Positions 31,101 through 41,578 of a stretch of DNA of 64,000 nucleotides are shown here, one piece after another; the stretch's first letter is position 1, and every line of letters starts with the position of its first letter. The stretch lies in the NCBI GenBank assembly GCA_029204225.1, contig CM055099.1, positions 56,048,386-56,112,385 of the forward strand. The letters are read 5' to 3'. A model generated the notes under the pieces. That model saw only the letters and a list, made by a program, of their open reading frames with translations, was not told the origin of the DNA and ran no database searches. This stretch comes from Diphasiastrum complanatum. Taxonomy: Eukaryota > Streptophyta > Lycopodiopsida > Lycopodiales > Lycopodiaceae. A program made the translations under genes and the position numbers.

Positions 31101-34100
31101 TGATGTGTGGAAGGGTGATCGTAGCATGTAGAAGAGGACAAAAGTGAGTATGTCGAGATTTCCAAGCAAAACTTCTTCTTGAAGCTTTTTTCACCGTTTT
31201 TTCTTTGCTTGTTTGGAGGCTAGTGCATCATTTTGAGTGAAACCTGTTGCTAGGTTCATGGTTGTAGGATTGCTAGGGAGAGAGAGACTGCATGTTCCCA
31301 ACCTTCTTTTTGCATAGGTGGTCACCATGAACATTCAAGTGGTTTAGGGTCTATTGCATAGTTTTTTTCTAGGTGTAGAGTTCAGGGTTTAGTGATTTGG
31401 AATAGGTCTTAGCCATCTATTGGCATTACAGTTTAGGTATTAGGTGACTTTAGGGTTGTTCTAGCTCCCTTTTTCCAATTATTCACTTTGCATTGAGTTT
31501 TTAACCATTTTATAGCGTCTTGAGGGTTTCTATAGCCATGCCTATGGCAAGACAAGGCCTGTGAGCGGATTTTTACAAGTTTAGGTGCATGTAGACGGTG
31601 TAGCTTCTTTTGCAATGCTATTATTTGCAGCACATCGACAAAAATCAGATCACATTTGTTTGGTTTGACCAGGCCAGATGGGCAGACTATAGGCATTGCC
31701 CATGTGTATGGCAATTCCTACATCTAAGCGAGAGCACCTACTAAGCACATATGGAGGAGCAATAACGATTGAACCCAGGCTACAGATTGGTGGGCAGCTA
31801 GATTCCATTGGCATAGGTTCAAGGGATGGCAGTGCCCTTGGTTTCATGTCCGTTGGGCACTCTGTATATCTTAGGGGTGTGGCTACTTCCCCAATTGGAG
31901 GTTTTGACTCGGGAACGCTTATTTACAAGCATATATGTGCGGCAGTCATCAAGGTGGGGATAGAGTATGTAGTGCAAGTGGTCATCGACAATGCCAGCAA
32001 TTGTGTGGCTATGGGTGAGCTTTTGGAGAGAGACTATCCTGCTACTTTATGGAACGAACCCCGTGTGAAGCACACTACATCAATCTTTTAAAGCATGACA
32101 TAGGAGGCATCCTTGAGTTTCCACCATCACATCCAATGCCATCTTTCTGGTCACATTCGTAAAAATGTGTAAGGAGGCAAAAATTAGCCAATAGGGTCAA
32201 ATGCCTCATTCTCCACTATAAATAGTGGCTCAATGTAGTTCATTCTTATGTTCAATCAAAAAAAAGGAGGAGAGCCTACCATTGTGGCAATTGGATGTCC
32301 TTGCTTCGCCTTCTCCTATTTTTCTCTCATGTTTAATGGATTTGATGTTTATTGGACTTTGCATTTGCTGGATTTTGCTATTGTTGCTATCTTTATGAGA
32401 GAGAGAGAGAGGAGAAAGTAGCTTGTTTTGTGATCGACTTAGGTTAATGCTTGTTAGTGGGTATGGTTATATTGAAGCTTGCATAGCATTTTCGAAATAA
32501 GCATTCTTCCCTTGGAAACTAACTATTGTGTCATAGGAAAGCATAAGTTACTTTTCTAACTTGTTTGCATTGTCATTGTGTGGATCTAGAAAATAGGGTT
32601 TGAAGGTAGGTGAGGAAAACCTCCGGCGTGGCGTGGGTCCAGATATCCACAGCTCTAACGTTTTGCAAAAGGCCTCCACGTAACACAATCATGACAGTTT
32701 GATGAGCACAGGCCTTCTGAGGATTTGATGAGCACAATTCCTTCTGATGCTTTGTTGTGAGTTGCTATGGTTCAATACAGTTTGTTATGATTTTAGATGG
32801 TTCAGTATGGCTCCCAATCAATGCATCGGCAACAAATATGATGCATAGTTTGGAAACAAATTCATTCTCAAATGAATATAACTCGAGTACACATAACGTG
32901 ATTTTAGAGTACACATAAAATACATGATTTAGAGCCCTAAAAAGCTACCTCCTGAACTCCGGCAATTTCATTGGCTTTCCAATAGTTTCACTGCCAATTG
33001 TACAATGTGCACAATATTCAACAAAAATAGGGCCGATACAGTTAATATTATTTGACGAAAATAGGGTCCCTGTAGTGTTTAAAAAAAATTGAAAAACTAT
33101 CATCCGATCCCGCATCAACTTTGCTGCGATTTGAATACCATATTGCCAATAAATAAAAAACAAAAAAAAGGCATTCCTAAAAGAATGTGTGCAATATCGG
33201 TAGTACTAGGAAAGTTACAAGAATATTACAAGTCAGCTTCTTGTGCCTTAAACTCTCATGTTATTGGCATTAAACTAGAGGTTTGAATACTCATGTGCCT
33301 CAGTCGCTATTTAAGATTCATTGAAGATGGCCTATGTTGGATCCTATTGACAGGGAGCAGCCCCTAACACTACTTTGGGTCATTGGATGCCCTGAAAGCC
33401 CTCTGGGTATGAGTTTACCCTACAATTAATGGAAAGCAAAGTGCATAGCTTGTAGGTTCAACAACGCCTCACTAAAACTCTGTCCATTTTAAAAAAGGCG
33501 CGCAATGATAAGTCCAGAATGAAAAGGGAAAACGTAGAAACAACTAAACTGAAGGTTATACAAAACTATAGATAAGAACAACTCTTTAAAACAAACTTTA
33601 CAGAAAAGGGCGATACCTCGAAGATCAGCAACTGTACTAAAACAACTACAACCAAAATATATTATGAGATGTTTAAAGAGTATCCCACCATGGCTATTAC
33701 ATACCAAAGTCCAGAACCTGAATAAATGCAAAGATGAAATAAGCTCTGGAAAGCTGTAAGCGATCAAGCAAAGGAAGCGGTCAAAAGTACTTGCAGTAAC
33801 AAGCCAAAGAACACCAAAAATAATCAAAGGCTCATCAAACAGTTAACAAACATAAGTCAGACCAGATTAAGAATCAACCAAAGGAAGGATAAAAGGTACT
33901 GTCAGAATGCTAAAGTATCAAACCAAAGAACACCCAAAAATATCAAATCAGAAACCAACATATATAAGACCAGATCAAGGAAAAAGAGTAGTAAGAGATC
34001 GCGAGAAAAAGGGCTCGCACGAGCTCCAGAGTGACAAACATCAAAGATCATTTAAAAGCGAATGAATGAAGCAGCAACTGTGATGATGATGAGATGACAA

Positions 34101-34126
34101 ACCAGGCGGCCATTAGATTGAGCCAT
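28106..34126 (-). CDS. Elongation factor 1B gamma subunit (eEF1B-gamma), seven exons
   Basis: Exons (minus): 34103-34126, 30676-30825, 30032-30092, 29781-29830, 29558-29659, 28866-29406, 28106-28485; all introns are GT..AG and frames join to 435 residues, close to plant homologues of about 410-420. Domains: GST-like N-terminal (about 8-85, 'GNKNAAKSLIAAEYVGVKIE', 'GKVPVLETPDG', 'ESNAIARYV'), GST C-terminal (about 95-225, 'YMVGHFVTLADVV', 'HVDRYFWTLINLPHFKKHLG'), a Lys/Glu/Pro linker, then the conserved C-terminal domain ('NPLDFLPPSPMVLDSWKRLY', 'GFWEMYDPEGYSLWF', end 'EKLLEAKCFK'). The protein scaffolds the nucleotide-exchange complex that recharges eEF1A with GTP during translation, in the cytosol. 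The start ATG gives a short MAQSNGRL lead-in; its first exon is the least certain part. No stop or frameshift seen; likely functional. Confidence 0.93.
30090..30211 (-). repeat. 66-bp-offset tandem duplication of the intron 2 splice acceptor
   Basis: A block of about 51 bp ending TTTTGTTCAG on the minus strand occurs at 30090-30140 and 30156-30206 with two mismatches. It duplicates the acceptor of exon 3. Use of the upstream acceptor would add 66 bases, beginning with an in-frame stop (GTT TTC TAA). Confidence 0.85.
30826..31695. other. eEF1B-gamma intron 1, downstream part; no gene seen
   Basis: AT-rich intron sequence without a recognised element. Confidence 0.5.
31696..32091 (+). pseudogene. 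hAT-type transposase (DUF659 region) fossil in intron 1
   Basis: Plus-strand frame, antisense to the host gene. The C-terminal half reads 'GIEYVVQVVIDNASNCVAMG' and 'ELLERDYPATLWNEPRVKHT', matching the conserved hAT/DUF659 block (VVQVVTDNASN..AAG..L....P...W.PC.AH). The Asp of TDNASN is retained, but PCAAH has become EPRVKH. The N-terminal half and the C-terminal dimerisation domain were not found. No terminal inverted repeats were located. A fossil DNA transposon within the intron. Confidence 0.75.
32092..34102. other. eEF1B-gamma intron 1, upstream part; no gene seen
   Basis: Contains a TATA-like ACTATAAATAGTGG near 32216 and a short GA run (32399-32412). No coding frame with family similarity. 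Purine-rich A/C sequence at 33480-34000. Confidence 0.45.
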
Positions 34127-34290
34127 GGAGGAAGAAGCTCCTTCTGCTCCTGGATCAGATCAAACGCCGCTTTGCAGCAAGCTTCAGCGCCGCCCCTGCT
34201 GCTGCAAGAAGGATTAGCAATCTGCTACAAGAGAAAAACGGAGGATAGAAAGAAGACAAAAGAGGAGAGGTTTTGGGGTTGCTAGTCATA
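34127..34290 (-). promoter_or_regulatory. eEF1B-gamma 5' leader with pyrimidine-rich start
   Basis: On the minus strand the region 34220-34275 is dominated by C/T (CCTCTCCTCTTTTGTCTTC), as in leaders of many translation-factor genes. A CATATATAGATT about 90 bp further upstream (near 34365) is a weak TATA candidate. The transcription start is inferred, not seen. Confidence 0.4.
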
Positions 34291-34429
34291 TTCTGGTCAC
34301 ATGTATCCTTAAGTGGTCTTGCGTCCTGCCGCGGAGAATAAGGAACGTATTTCTAAGGTAATCTATATATGAATGTATATGTATAAGAGAGTTTGTGTTG
34401 GATGTTCTCTCTCTAGATTCAACTTAAGG

Positions 34430-35515
34430 GGGCAAAGGCCTTCAAGCTTATGCAGAGGCCTTTCCCTCCTGCCAGTTGCTGATGACACTCACATTGTCGG
34501 TCCTGCTCCTACGGTGCTCCATGTCTTTCATCATTTCTTTGAGCAGCTGGCTTTTCTCGGTTTATTTATTCAACCTTGCAAGTGTTTAGTGTGGTCTCCA
34601 ACAAGTCTTTCCTCGGACTTTGTTTCTCCTCAAGGCTTCCTTGCTCCTTCGAATTGCATTCGCCTTATGGGTGTTCCTTTTGGTTCTGCTTTCTTCAACT
34701 CTACTTTTCTTGGTGAGGTTCTCGAGGAGTATGTTTCTCTTAGAAATTTGTTCCCCAGGCTAGACGACACTTAGGTCGTGTTTGGCATCTTGATGTCTTG
34801 CTTCATCCAGCGTCCTTCCTTACCTGCTGCGGACTTTTCCCTCTACTCGGGACTTTCTGCATATTATTTCTTCCTTTGACAGATCTATTATGAATGTTGT
34901 TGGTTGCCTTTTGGACCCTGGTTCTTTGGATGGTGTGACCCTTTCAATTCAAAATTGGGCTCGATTACCCACTTCTTGTAGAGGACTGGGTCTTCTCGCT
35001 ATAGTTTCTTCTACACCTACAACTTTTCTTGGCAGCTGGGCTCTTTTGCCCTTGTTTTATCTTCTCAGTTCCTTTCTGACCATCGCCCTCTCTTGGCGGA
35101 TTGCATTGCTCGTGTGGATAGTGGTTCTTTACCTTTTCAGCACCTCCTCATCGATGCGCGAGAGCCTCTCTCCCTCTCTGGCCGAACATGTCTTCTTCCT
35201 TTTGAGTAGCTCCACACTTTTAGCTCGCAAGAGACCCTCTTGGAGCACATATACAAGCAAACTCTTTCCAACATGCTCTTTGAGGCACCTTTGGCGTTGC
35301 ATCGAGCTCGGCTTCTTTCTTGTGCAAGTCAAGGTGAGGAGACTTGGCTGTCAACTCGGCTTGTTATTCTTTCCTTTCGATTGTCTTCGGCCATCTTATC
35401 CACTGTTCTCTACCTTCACTTGGAGCTACCTCATCCTTCGGCCTTGGGTCTATCCAGGTGTGTATGTGGCCAGCGTATTAATGCTCTTGCTATCCACCTC
35501 CTCTGTTGGTAGATT
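34430..35515 (+). pseudogene. Non-LTR (LINE) reverse transcriptase fossil, C-terminal half
   Basis: The first frame (34373-34774) includes 'LPVADDTHIVGPAPTVLHVF', a LINE-type catalytic box (usually YADDT) followed by 'LAFLGLFIQPCKCLVWSP', as in the RT palm of non-LTR elements. Similarity continues in shifted frames ('PTSCRGLGLLAI', 'SDHRPLLADCIARVDSGSLP') and ends in a Cys/His knuckle-like 'RCVCGQRINALAIHLLC' (about 35450-35510). At least four frame changes. The 5' half of ORF2 and ORF1 are absent, typical of 5'-truncated LINEs. It starts about 300 bp upstream of the eEF1B-gamma start codon, in the opposite direction. Confidence 0.7.
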
Positions 35516-37060
35516 CTCTACCAATATCACAATCAGCCGAAGGAATATTTTTGGTGCCAGCTGATCCTAGATCTAGAGTAACTAGACTTGTAAGTTATGG
35601 ACCCAACCACGACATCTTGTTGTGTAGGACCATGAGTTGAGGACAAACTAGTTAGTTACATAAGAGCTAGTTGGATGTGACCTGAGAATGGAGAGCTAAA
35701 AATGATATTCGGTTGTAGAAAGTGACAGCCAAGAAACTGAATGGCGAGCAAAAGAGATAAGAGATAAGAAAAAGAGAATAATGAGGAAGAGGGGGAACAA
35801 AGCGGAGTCAAGTTGAGAGAGAGAGTTGAGAAGGAGTTATTGAACAGAGTTGATGATGAGCAATGTGTGAATGTGTAGAGTTCAAAGAGTCTAGTGATCA
35901 GACAGTGGAGCAGGATCGATATGTTGATGATTAGACTAGTTATTGGAAGAGTTGTTGAGTGAATGCGCATCTGATGCATGGAGTTTTGTATGAAGCTATT
36001 GTAATTAGAATAAGAACCCTTGGAATACTTCTTATCAATTCTATATACTATTTGCTACATGTAGTTGTGTGTTGAGTACTTGTGATATTATGTTGTTAAC
36101 TGATATGAATTGTGAATGAGAGTAAGAGTCTATATGTCGCATAAGTGTTAGATTATAGATCTGTAGTTTGAGAATAGTCAACTCGTAAGAATTACAATAA
36201 GTGAGTAGATCTTATTTGAGTTAACTGAAATGATAGGTTGGAGTTGTAATATTGAATGTGAAGGATTTCAGATCATTCAAGATCCAATCCAAGTCCCAAA
36301 TCTTTGGTTACAATAAGGAGCAAACCAACAATCCTGCCAATGTAGAAAAATCAGCATCTACATACAAAATGAGATGCAAACTCTAAGAGATATTGATCAA
36401 ACATGAACCAAAAACTAAAATATGTTTGTTGTCCGTACAATTACAGTACCCTACTGTATTTCACACGATTGAAACCGAAAATAGCAATAAATGATCATTC
36501 TACACACAAGATTGCAAGATAACACCAAGATAGTGCACCAATGAGTAGTAGAACCCAAAGAGAACCATGTATAATGATGAAATGAGAGATAGAAGAGAGA
36601 AGATGTGTCTCTCCACGAGTTACATCCTTTTATATAGAGTTTCCAAACCCTATTTGGCCACTTGGCTTTCCCTCCAAAATGTAAACCCTACTATTTTGGG
36701 TCTAGATTCAATGTACCCAAAGTTCAAATTTGAATCTCTCTCAAACCCGACTACCAACTTTCTCACACTTTCCAAAAGTGTTTATTGAATGTATTTTAAA
36801 CTAATATAACTTCAAAAAGTTTATCTCTAAGTCTAAAATGAGTTTTGGCCTCTTATTGACAATTTACCAAAATGTGACTAAACTAGACTAAACTAGTTGA
36901 AATCTCTCACATTGAATGCTTAGAGTTAGTTTGTTGGTTTCTGCTTGTCATGATCCACTCATTGTGAAAATGCTGATGAATCAAGATTTATATTGAGTAA
37001 TAATGTTTTTGGTTGTTTGAGTAAAAGTGATAGGTTGTTTGATTGGTAAGTTCAGGTTCT
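35516..37060. other. No gene seen; possible solo LTR near 35618-36059
   Basis: TGTTGTGTAGGACC near 35618 and ACTATTTGCTACA near 36059 have TG..CA ends and an internal AATAAG, but no flanking duplication was found. The rest is AT-rich without a recognised frame. Confidence 0.3.
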
Positions 37061-38209
37061 AAGCATATGTATTGTGATCAACAAGAGAATTCGACATTAT
37101 TAGAGAGTTAATTTTACAAGTAGAAGTGAAAAAGTCCTTCAAATCCAAGGTACAGCCTCCAAATGTCCTCCAAGCAACCTGCAAGCTACAAGATGCTCCC
37201 CAACTCCAAGCTAGGATGCCTCCACCTGCAAGTAAGGATTTGCAAGCCTCCAAGGATCTCTCCTCCACCTGTGTCCCTACTCTTAAACACAAAGATAGAT
37301 AACAAGCTGGCCTCGAGTATTCACCACCCAACCATAGCTAGATCCAAGCTCCAAGCAAGACCTATATAGCACCCCCTTGCTAACCATAAACAAACCACAA
37401 ACATACCACAACAGATATAGCATACTCAAGATCCAAACTCTACTTATGTCCCATACCATAAGAAAGATCCAAACCCTAAGCATACTACACACAAGAAAGT
37501 ACTCTACACACTAGTAGCAACACTAGAGCATAAGCAAAATAAGCAAGAGAAATCTCTCCTCCCCCCAATGGGCACCCTACTACCCTTATATAGATGGCCC
37601 ATGGACCCCTCCAGTGCACTATGGACTTCCATGCCCATCCAAAGAGACGGAGAGAAGCCTAGGGGAGTTAAAAAAACCTCCAAGAACTTCCATAGGCTTA
37701 TGGAAAGTCAAGAGACTACTTCCATAACCTATGACCCTTTGAATGTCTTTCTTGTAGGAGTTGGGAACTCATTGGACCCATTGGAAGTGCGCCCTCCTAC
37801 TAGGTCCCAATGCCCAAGTTGTGCATGTATACTTTGGTCCTAGACCATTAAAGTGGTATGGTTCAAGGTTGAGGCCCAAGGTTTAGAAAAATAGTCATCC
37901 AATGACTTTCTAACACCTCTCTAGGTTCCATACCTCTATCTAAGGCATAGACACCTACCTGCCCTTTATCAAGGACGCTAGTACCTTAATCTAAGACATC
38001 TACTCTTAATCCTAAGAGTACCCCTTATCCAAGGGTCACATGACTCCATACCTCCGACCAAGGTATAGTCACTTGTTTGCCCTTATCCAAAGACACATAC
38101 CCTTAATCCTAAGGGTAATCCTTATCCAAGGGTAACTTGCCATTTATCCCCCAACACTAAATGGACCAATAAGGGTTTGAAGTACTGCTAGTTACATAGG
38201 TATGTAACA
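37060..38209 (-). repeat. 3' LTR of gypsy element 2 (left boundary approximate)
   Basis: On the minus strand it begins TGTTACATACC directly after a polypurine tract. A TATA box CTATATAAGG lies at about 37586-37595 (minus). No 5' LTR partner was found at the other end. It contains the palindrome cluster at 37929-38135. Confidence 0.6.
37929..38135. repeat. Cluster of about nine short palindromes
   Basis: Successive hairpin-capable words share a TTATCC-like loop: TACTCTTAATCCTAAGAGTA (38000-38019), CCCTTATCCAAGGG (about 38022), ATACCTCCGACCAAGGTAT (about 38048), TACCCTTAATCCTAAGGGTA (38099-38117 region), CCTTATCCAAGG (about 38120) and weaker ones at about 37930, 37972, 37984 and 38080. Confidence 0.8.
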
Positions 38210-38300
38210 TTCCTTCCCCCTAAACTTAAATTTTTCCTTGTAGGAAAAAATTTGGAAAATTCTTCTGGAGATCAGCCTCTTTTTTCCAAGTATTCTCCTC
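38210..38300 (-). pseudogene. Gypsy 2 polypurine tract and chromodomain C-terminus
   Basis: The minus strand encodes 'TWKKEADLQKNFPNFFLQGK' ending at a stop near 38226, then a purine tract AGGGGGAAGGAA before the LTR. It is the C-terminal end of the chromodomain whose first half lies at 44266-44445; the Tat-like element at 38301-44260 separates them. Confidence 0.85.
38296..38300. other. Target-site duplication TCCTC (left copy)
   Basis: Precedes the 5' LTR of the Tat-like element; the same five bases follow it at 44261-44265. Confidence 0.88.
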
Positions 38301-38762
38301 TGTTGTGGGTATTTCATGTATACAAATAAATAAGTGGGTCCCACCACTTAAAATACTGTTGGCCAAGCCTTGCCTAGTGGGACCCGCCACAGTACAATGG
38401 AATAATAAGTGCAAGGCACTGGCATCCTGTGTGTATAAGCCTAGCCACCAATGAGCATAAGTAGCAAGTTGTAATTCCTAGGAATAAGAGACTAGGGGCT
38501 TAAAACTCTAAAATGACATTAGAGGCCCTAAGTCAAGTTGCAAATAAAAAAGCTAAAAGGGCCCAACTTAAAACTCACATGATTCATGTGAGTGCCCTTG
38601 AGCTTTCTTAGCACCAATAGATTTAAGTTGTGTTATTTTAAAGGCTTGGATTAGAATCCTTGCCCCAATGAAGTGGCCAATGAGAGTAAAGGAGGCTCAC
38701 CTCTAAAATCTATAAGAGGGAGTCATTTTCTTTGTATTGTATCATCTTCCATTCTCATTCTA

Positions 38763-39487
38763 TGAATTGGATTTTAAAAACCATGGGAAATATTACCCAA
38801 GGCACAAATAATGTGAAAGAGGCCAATATGTACATGGATAAGGTTAATGTGGTTATGTGATGATGCAAAAGAGAGACACATTCTTAGTACCTAGGAATAA
38901 AGAAGTTGATAGAGATTTCTCATTCTCAATACTAGTAGCCTAGAAAATGGATTCTTTGGATGCAAGAAGGTGATGTCTCTACTACTTGTTGCAAACGTTG
39001 TGGGTGCAGTTGCAGATGCAAAAGAGCACTTTATCCTTTGCATAGCTCTTGGACATCTTTTTTGTTGACAGTTTGTTTTGTTAAATATCATGATTTCGCT
39101 CAAGGGGAAGTGTTTTAAAGTATGACCTTCACATCCATGTTGGACAATATTATACATTGCTTGTCAATAGTGTGGCACATTAACAGATACGTAGACTATT
39201 CACAATGCCAAATAGTCTTGCTCATAGTTAATACCATTCTACTAAAAGTTAGTTAATTATTAGAGCTACTAGACATTAAAGTTAAATGACTAAGGGCTCA
39301 AAGAGACATATTTAAAATATAAGAAATATTGGACCAGTCCTTCTTAATGTAAAAGGAATGTAAATGGACCATATGTGTAAGGACACACTAGTGGGTACTT
39401 TATCTCTCTCGCATGGACCATTCTCATTGTATTTAGTGGACATTCTCTCTCCTCTCCTCTCTAGTGGCTAGAATGATTATTGCACGC
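38763..39487. repeat. Block present only in the 5' LTR of Tat-like element 1
   Basis: Absent from the matching position of the 3' LTR (about 43858-43868). CCATTCTCATT occurs at its left edge (about 38749) and again inside near its right part (about 39418). Either an insertion in one LTR or a deletion in the other; no terminal inverted repeats seen. Confidence 0.65.
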
Positions 39488-39507
39488 TCTTGGTTTCTCC
39501 ATCTCCA

Positions 39508-39512
<5 letters not shown>

Positions 39513-39566
<54 letters not shown>

Positions 39567-39627
39567 ACGTTGGGATAGAATAGCTTTGGGTAGGCGCTCG
39601 AGCCCCCGAAGCCTTTCTCAACCTAGG

Positions 39628-39709
<82 letters not shown>
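39513..39709. repeat. Two (CT)n tracts in the 5' LTR
   Basis: About 25 and 38 CT units separated by 70 bp of ordinary sequence. Open frames across them are artefacts. Confidence 0.95.
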
Positions 39710-39711
<2 letters not shown>

Positions 39712-39827
39712 CTCTCTCCACTCTCTTTCTCCTCTCTCTCCTCTCCCTCTCTCTTCTTGCTATGCAGGTGAAGGCGAGGTTGCCGCGCCCAACGACGGAT
39801 CCCTATGCTACACCGACGACACAACAG

Positions 39828-39845
39828 TGGCGTCGTTGTCGGGGA
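39828..39845 (+). other. Primer-binding site, tRNA-Asp type
   Basis: TGGCGTCGTTGTCGGGGA, two C-to-T changes from TGGCGCCGTTGCCGGGGA, the complement of the 3' end of plant tRNA-Asp used by Tat/Athila elements. One base from the LTR end. Confidence 0.8.
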
Positions 39846-41578
39846 GTGCCACACACTCGTTTCGCCGCATAGCTTTCTTACTCACTTTCTCTTTTCCTCT
39901 ATCTCTCTTTTTCTTCTCTCTCATCATTCTTTTTCATCAAAAAATCAAATTTTAAGGGTAGAATAGTGTGAGTAGTGTTAGTTTTTGCTGTTTTTTTGTG
40001 ATTTTTTTGTTTGTTTGCACTGTAGGGAGAGATTGTGGGATGGGAGGATCGGATCCAAGCACCCAATCCCTTCGTTAATCCATACAATCCATAAAAATCA
40101 GAAAAAAAAAAAGCTCAAAATCTGTTTTCGGAGGGAAAAAGAGAGGCAAAATCTCATCAGATTTTGATTTCTCAAAAACCAGTGGGCATGAACCTTCGCA
40201 TGACTGGCAGCAGCTCCAGGGTACTGTCCTAGACCTGCATAGAAGCCTGTGAAGGTTACTTCCCAATAAAAAACAGAGAAAAACCCATAAAAATTCAAAA
40301 ATCCCTTGTAAATTTTTTTTTTTTTTCAAAACTCAAAACTAACCTTGGCAGAGCTCTCTGAAGTTCCTTGTCACTGAGACAAGGACACAGAGAAGTCTGC
40401 GAGAGTTAGATCCCAAAAAATGTACCCTTGTGAAGGTTTTCAAGAGCAAAAAATGGCCTAGAACCTTCTCAAACAACAAATTTTTGAGTTTTTTTTTTTT
40501 CAAGATTTTTTGAGTTTCCTCAGAAAGTAACTCTTATAGCTTGATGAGCAGCTGAATCTAACTGAGATACAAGTGCATACCAGTATGTGAGGGTTTGTTC
40601 CCAAAAAATCTTAAAATTTTGCAAAACAACCACAAAAAAATGCACTTTTTTCAATATTTTTTGCGTTTCCTTAGGAAGTAACTCTTGTAGCTTGGTGAGC
40701 AGCTGAATCTGACTAAGATACAAGTGCATACTAGTCTGCGAGGGTATGTTCGCAGAAAATCTTAAAATTTTGCAAAAAAACCCCAAAAAAATGCACTTTT
40801 TTCAAGATTTTTTGAGTTTTCTTGGGAAGTAACTCTTGCAGCTTGATGAGCAGGTGAATTTGACGAAGATAAAAGTGCATACTAGTCTGCAAGGGTTTGT
40901 TCCTAGCAAATCTTAAAATTTTGCTAAGAAACCCCAAAAAAATGCACTTTTTTCAGGATTTTTTGAGTTTCCTTGGAAAGTAGCTCTTGCAGATTGATGA
41001 GCAGGTGAATCTGACTGAGATAAAAGTGCATACGAGTCTGCAAGGGTTTGTTCCCAAAAAATCTTAAAATTTTGCTAAGAAACTCCAAAAAAATGCACTT
41101 TCCTTGGGAAGTAACTCTTGTAGATTAGTGAGTAGGTGAATCTGCATACCAGTCTTTGAGTGTTTGTTCCAAGAAAATCTTAAAATTTTGCAAAACAACC
41201 CCCAAAAAATCCACTTTTTCCATGATTTCTTGAGATCTTCTGGGAAGTAAACTTCTCAAAGAGTTTTATATTTAGATCTAAGCTGGATATAGCTACTGTA
41301 AAATTTTTGCGAAGATCCAATGGTTAGATTTTAAAATATCCAAGAAAAAGTGCCGAAAAGTGCCAAAAAACTGAGTTTTTTCAAGTTCATGACAAATCTA
41401 ACCATCAAGAATTCTTGCAGAACTTACATTATTTAGAAATGGTGTAGATACAGCTATTGTAGGTATGTTGAAGGCTAGATTCACTCAGATCTGAAGAAAT
41501 CTCAAAAAAAAAAAAAACACAAAGAATCAAAAAAAGGGGCTAAAATCACACTATTAGCCAACTGAAACTGATCTGATC
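39846..41578 (+). other. Leader of Tat-like element 1
   Basis: Non-coding 1.7 kb. A block around 40340-40415 (GCAGAGCTCTCTGAAGTTCC ... TCTGCGAGAGTTAG) is shared with the leader of the second Tat-like element at 58139-58215. Most of the rest is the tandem array. Confidence 0.7.
40495..41215 (+). repeat. Five tandem repeats of about 150 bp in the leader
   Basis: Units start near 40495, 40645, 40795, 40945 and 41093 (the last shortened). Each contains AACTCTTGYAG ... GAGCAGSTGAATCT ... GTCTGCRAGGGTTTGTTC and then AAAATCTTAAAATTTTGC, with many substitutions between units. The AACTCTTGCAG and CTGCAAGGGTT arms are near-complementary, so every unit can fold into a hairpin. Confidence 0.88.

Larger units (their letters stand above)
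38301..39826 (+). repeat. 5' LTR of Tat-like element 1
   Basis: 1,526 bp; aligns with the 3' LTR except for an extra block of about 725 bp (about 38763-39487). Two long CT tracts lie at 39513-39561 and 39632-39708, in the transcribed part. Confidence 0.88.

Noticed and set aside
35618-36059. Possible solo LTR
   Set aside because: TG..CA ends and an AATAAG are present, but no flanking duplication and no second copy in the window.
39490-39854. Ser/Leu and Arg/Glu repeat proteins in the CT tracts of the LTRs
   Set aside because: Microsatellite artefacts inside LTRs.
40495-41215. CRISPR-like array of regular repeats
   Set aside because: Units of about 150 bp are directly adjacent, have no spacers and lie in a plant retroelement leader.
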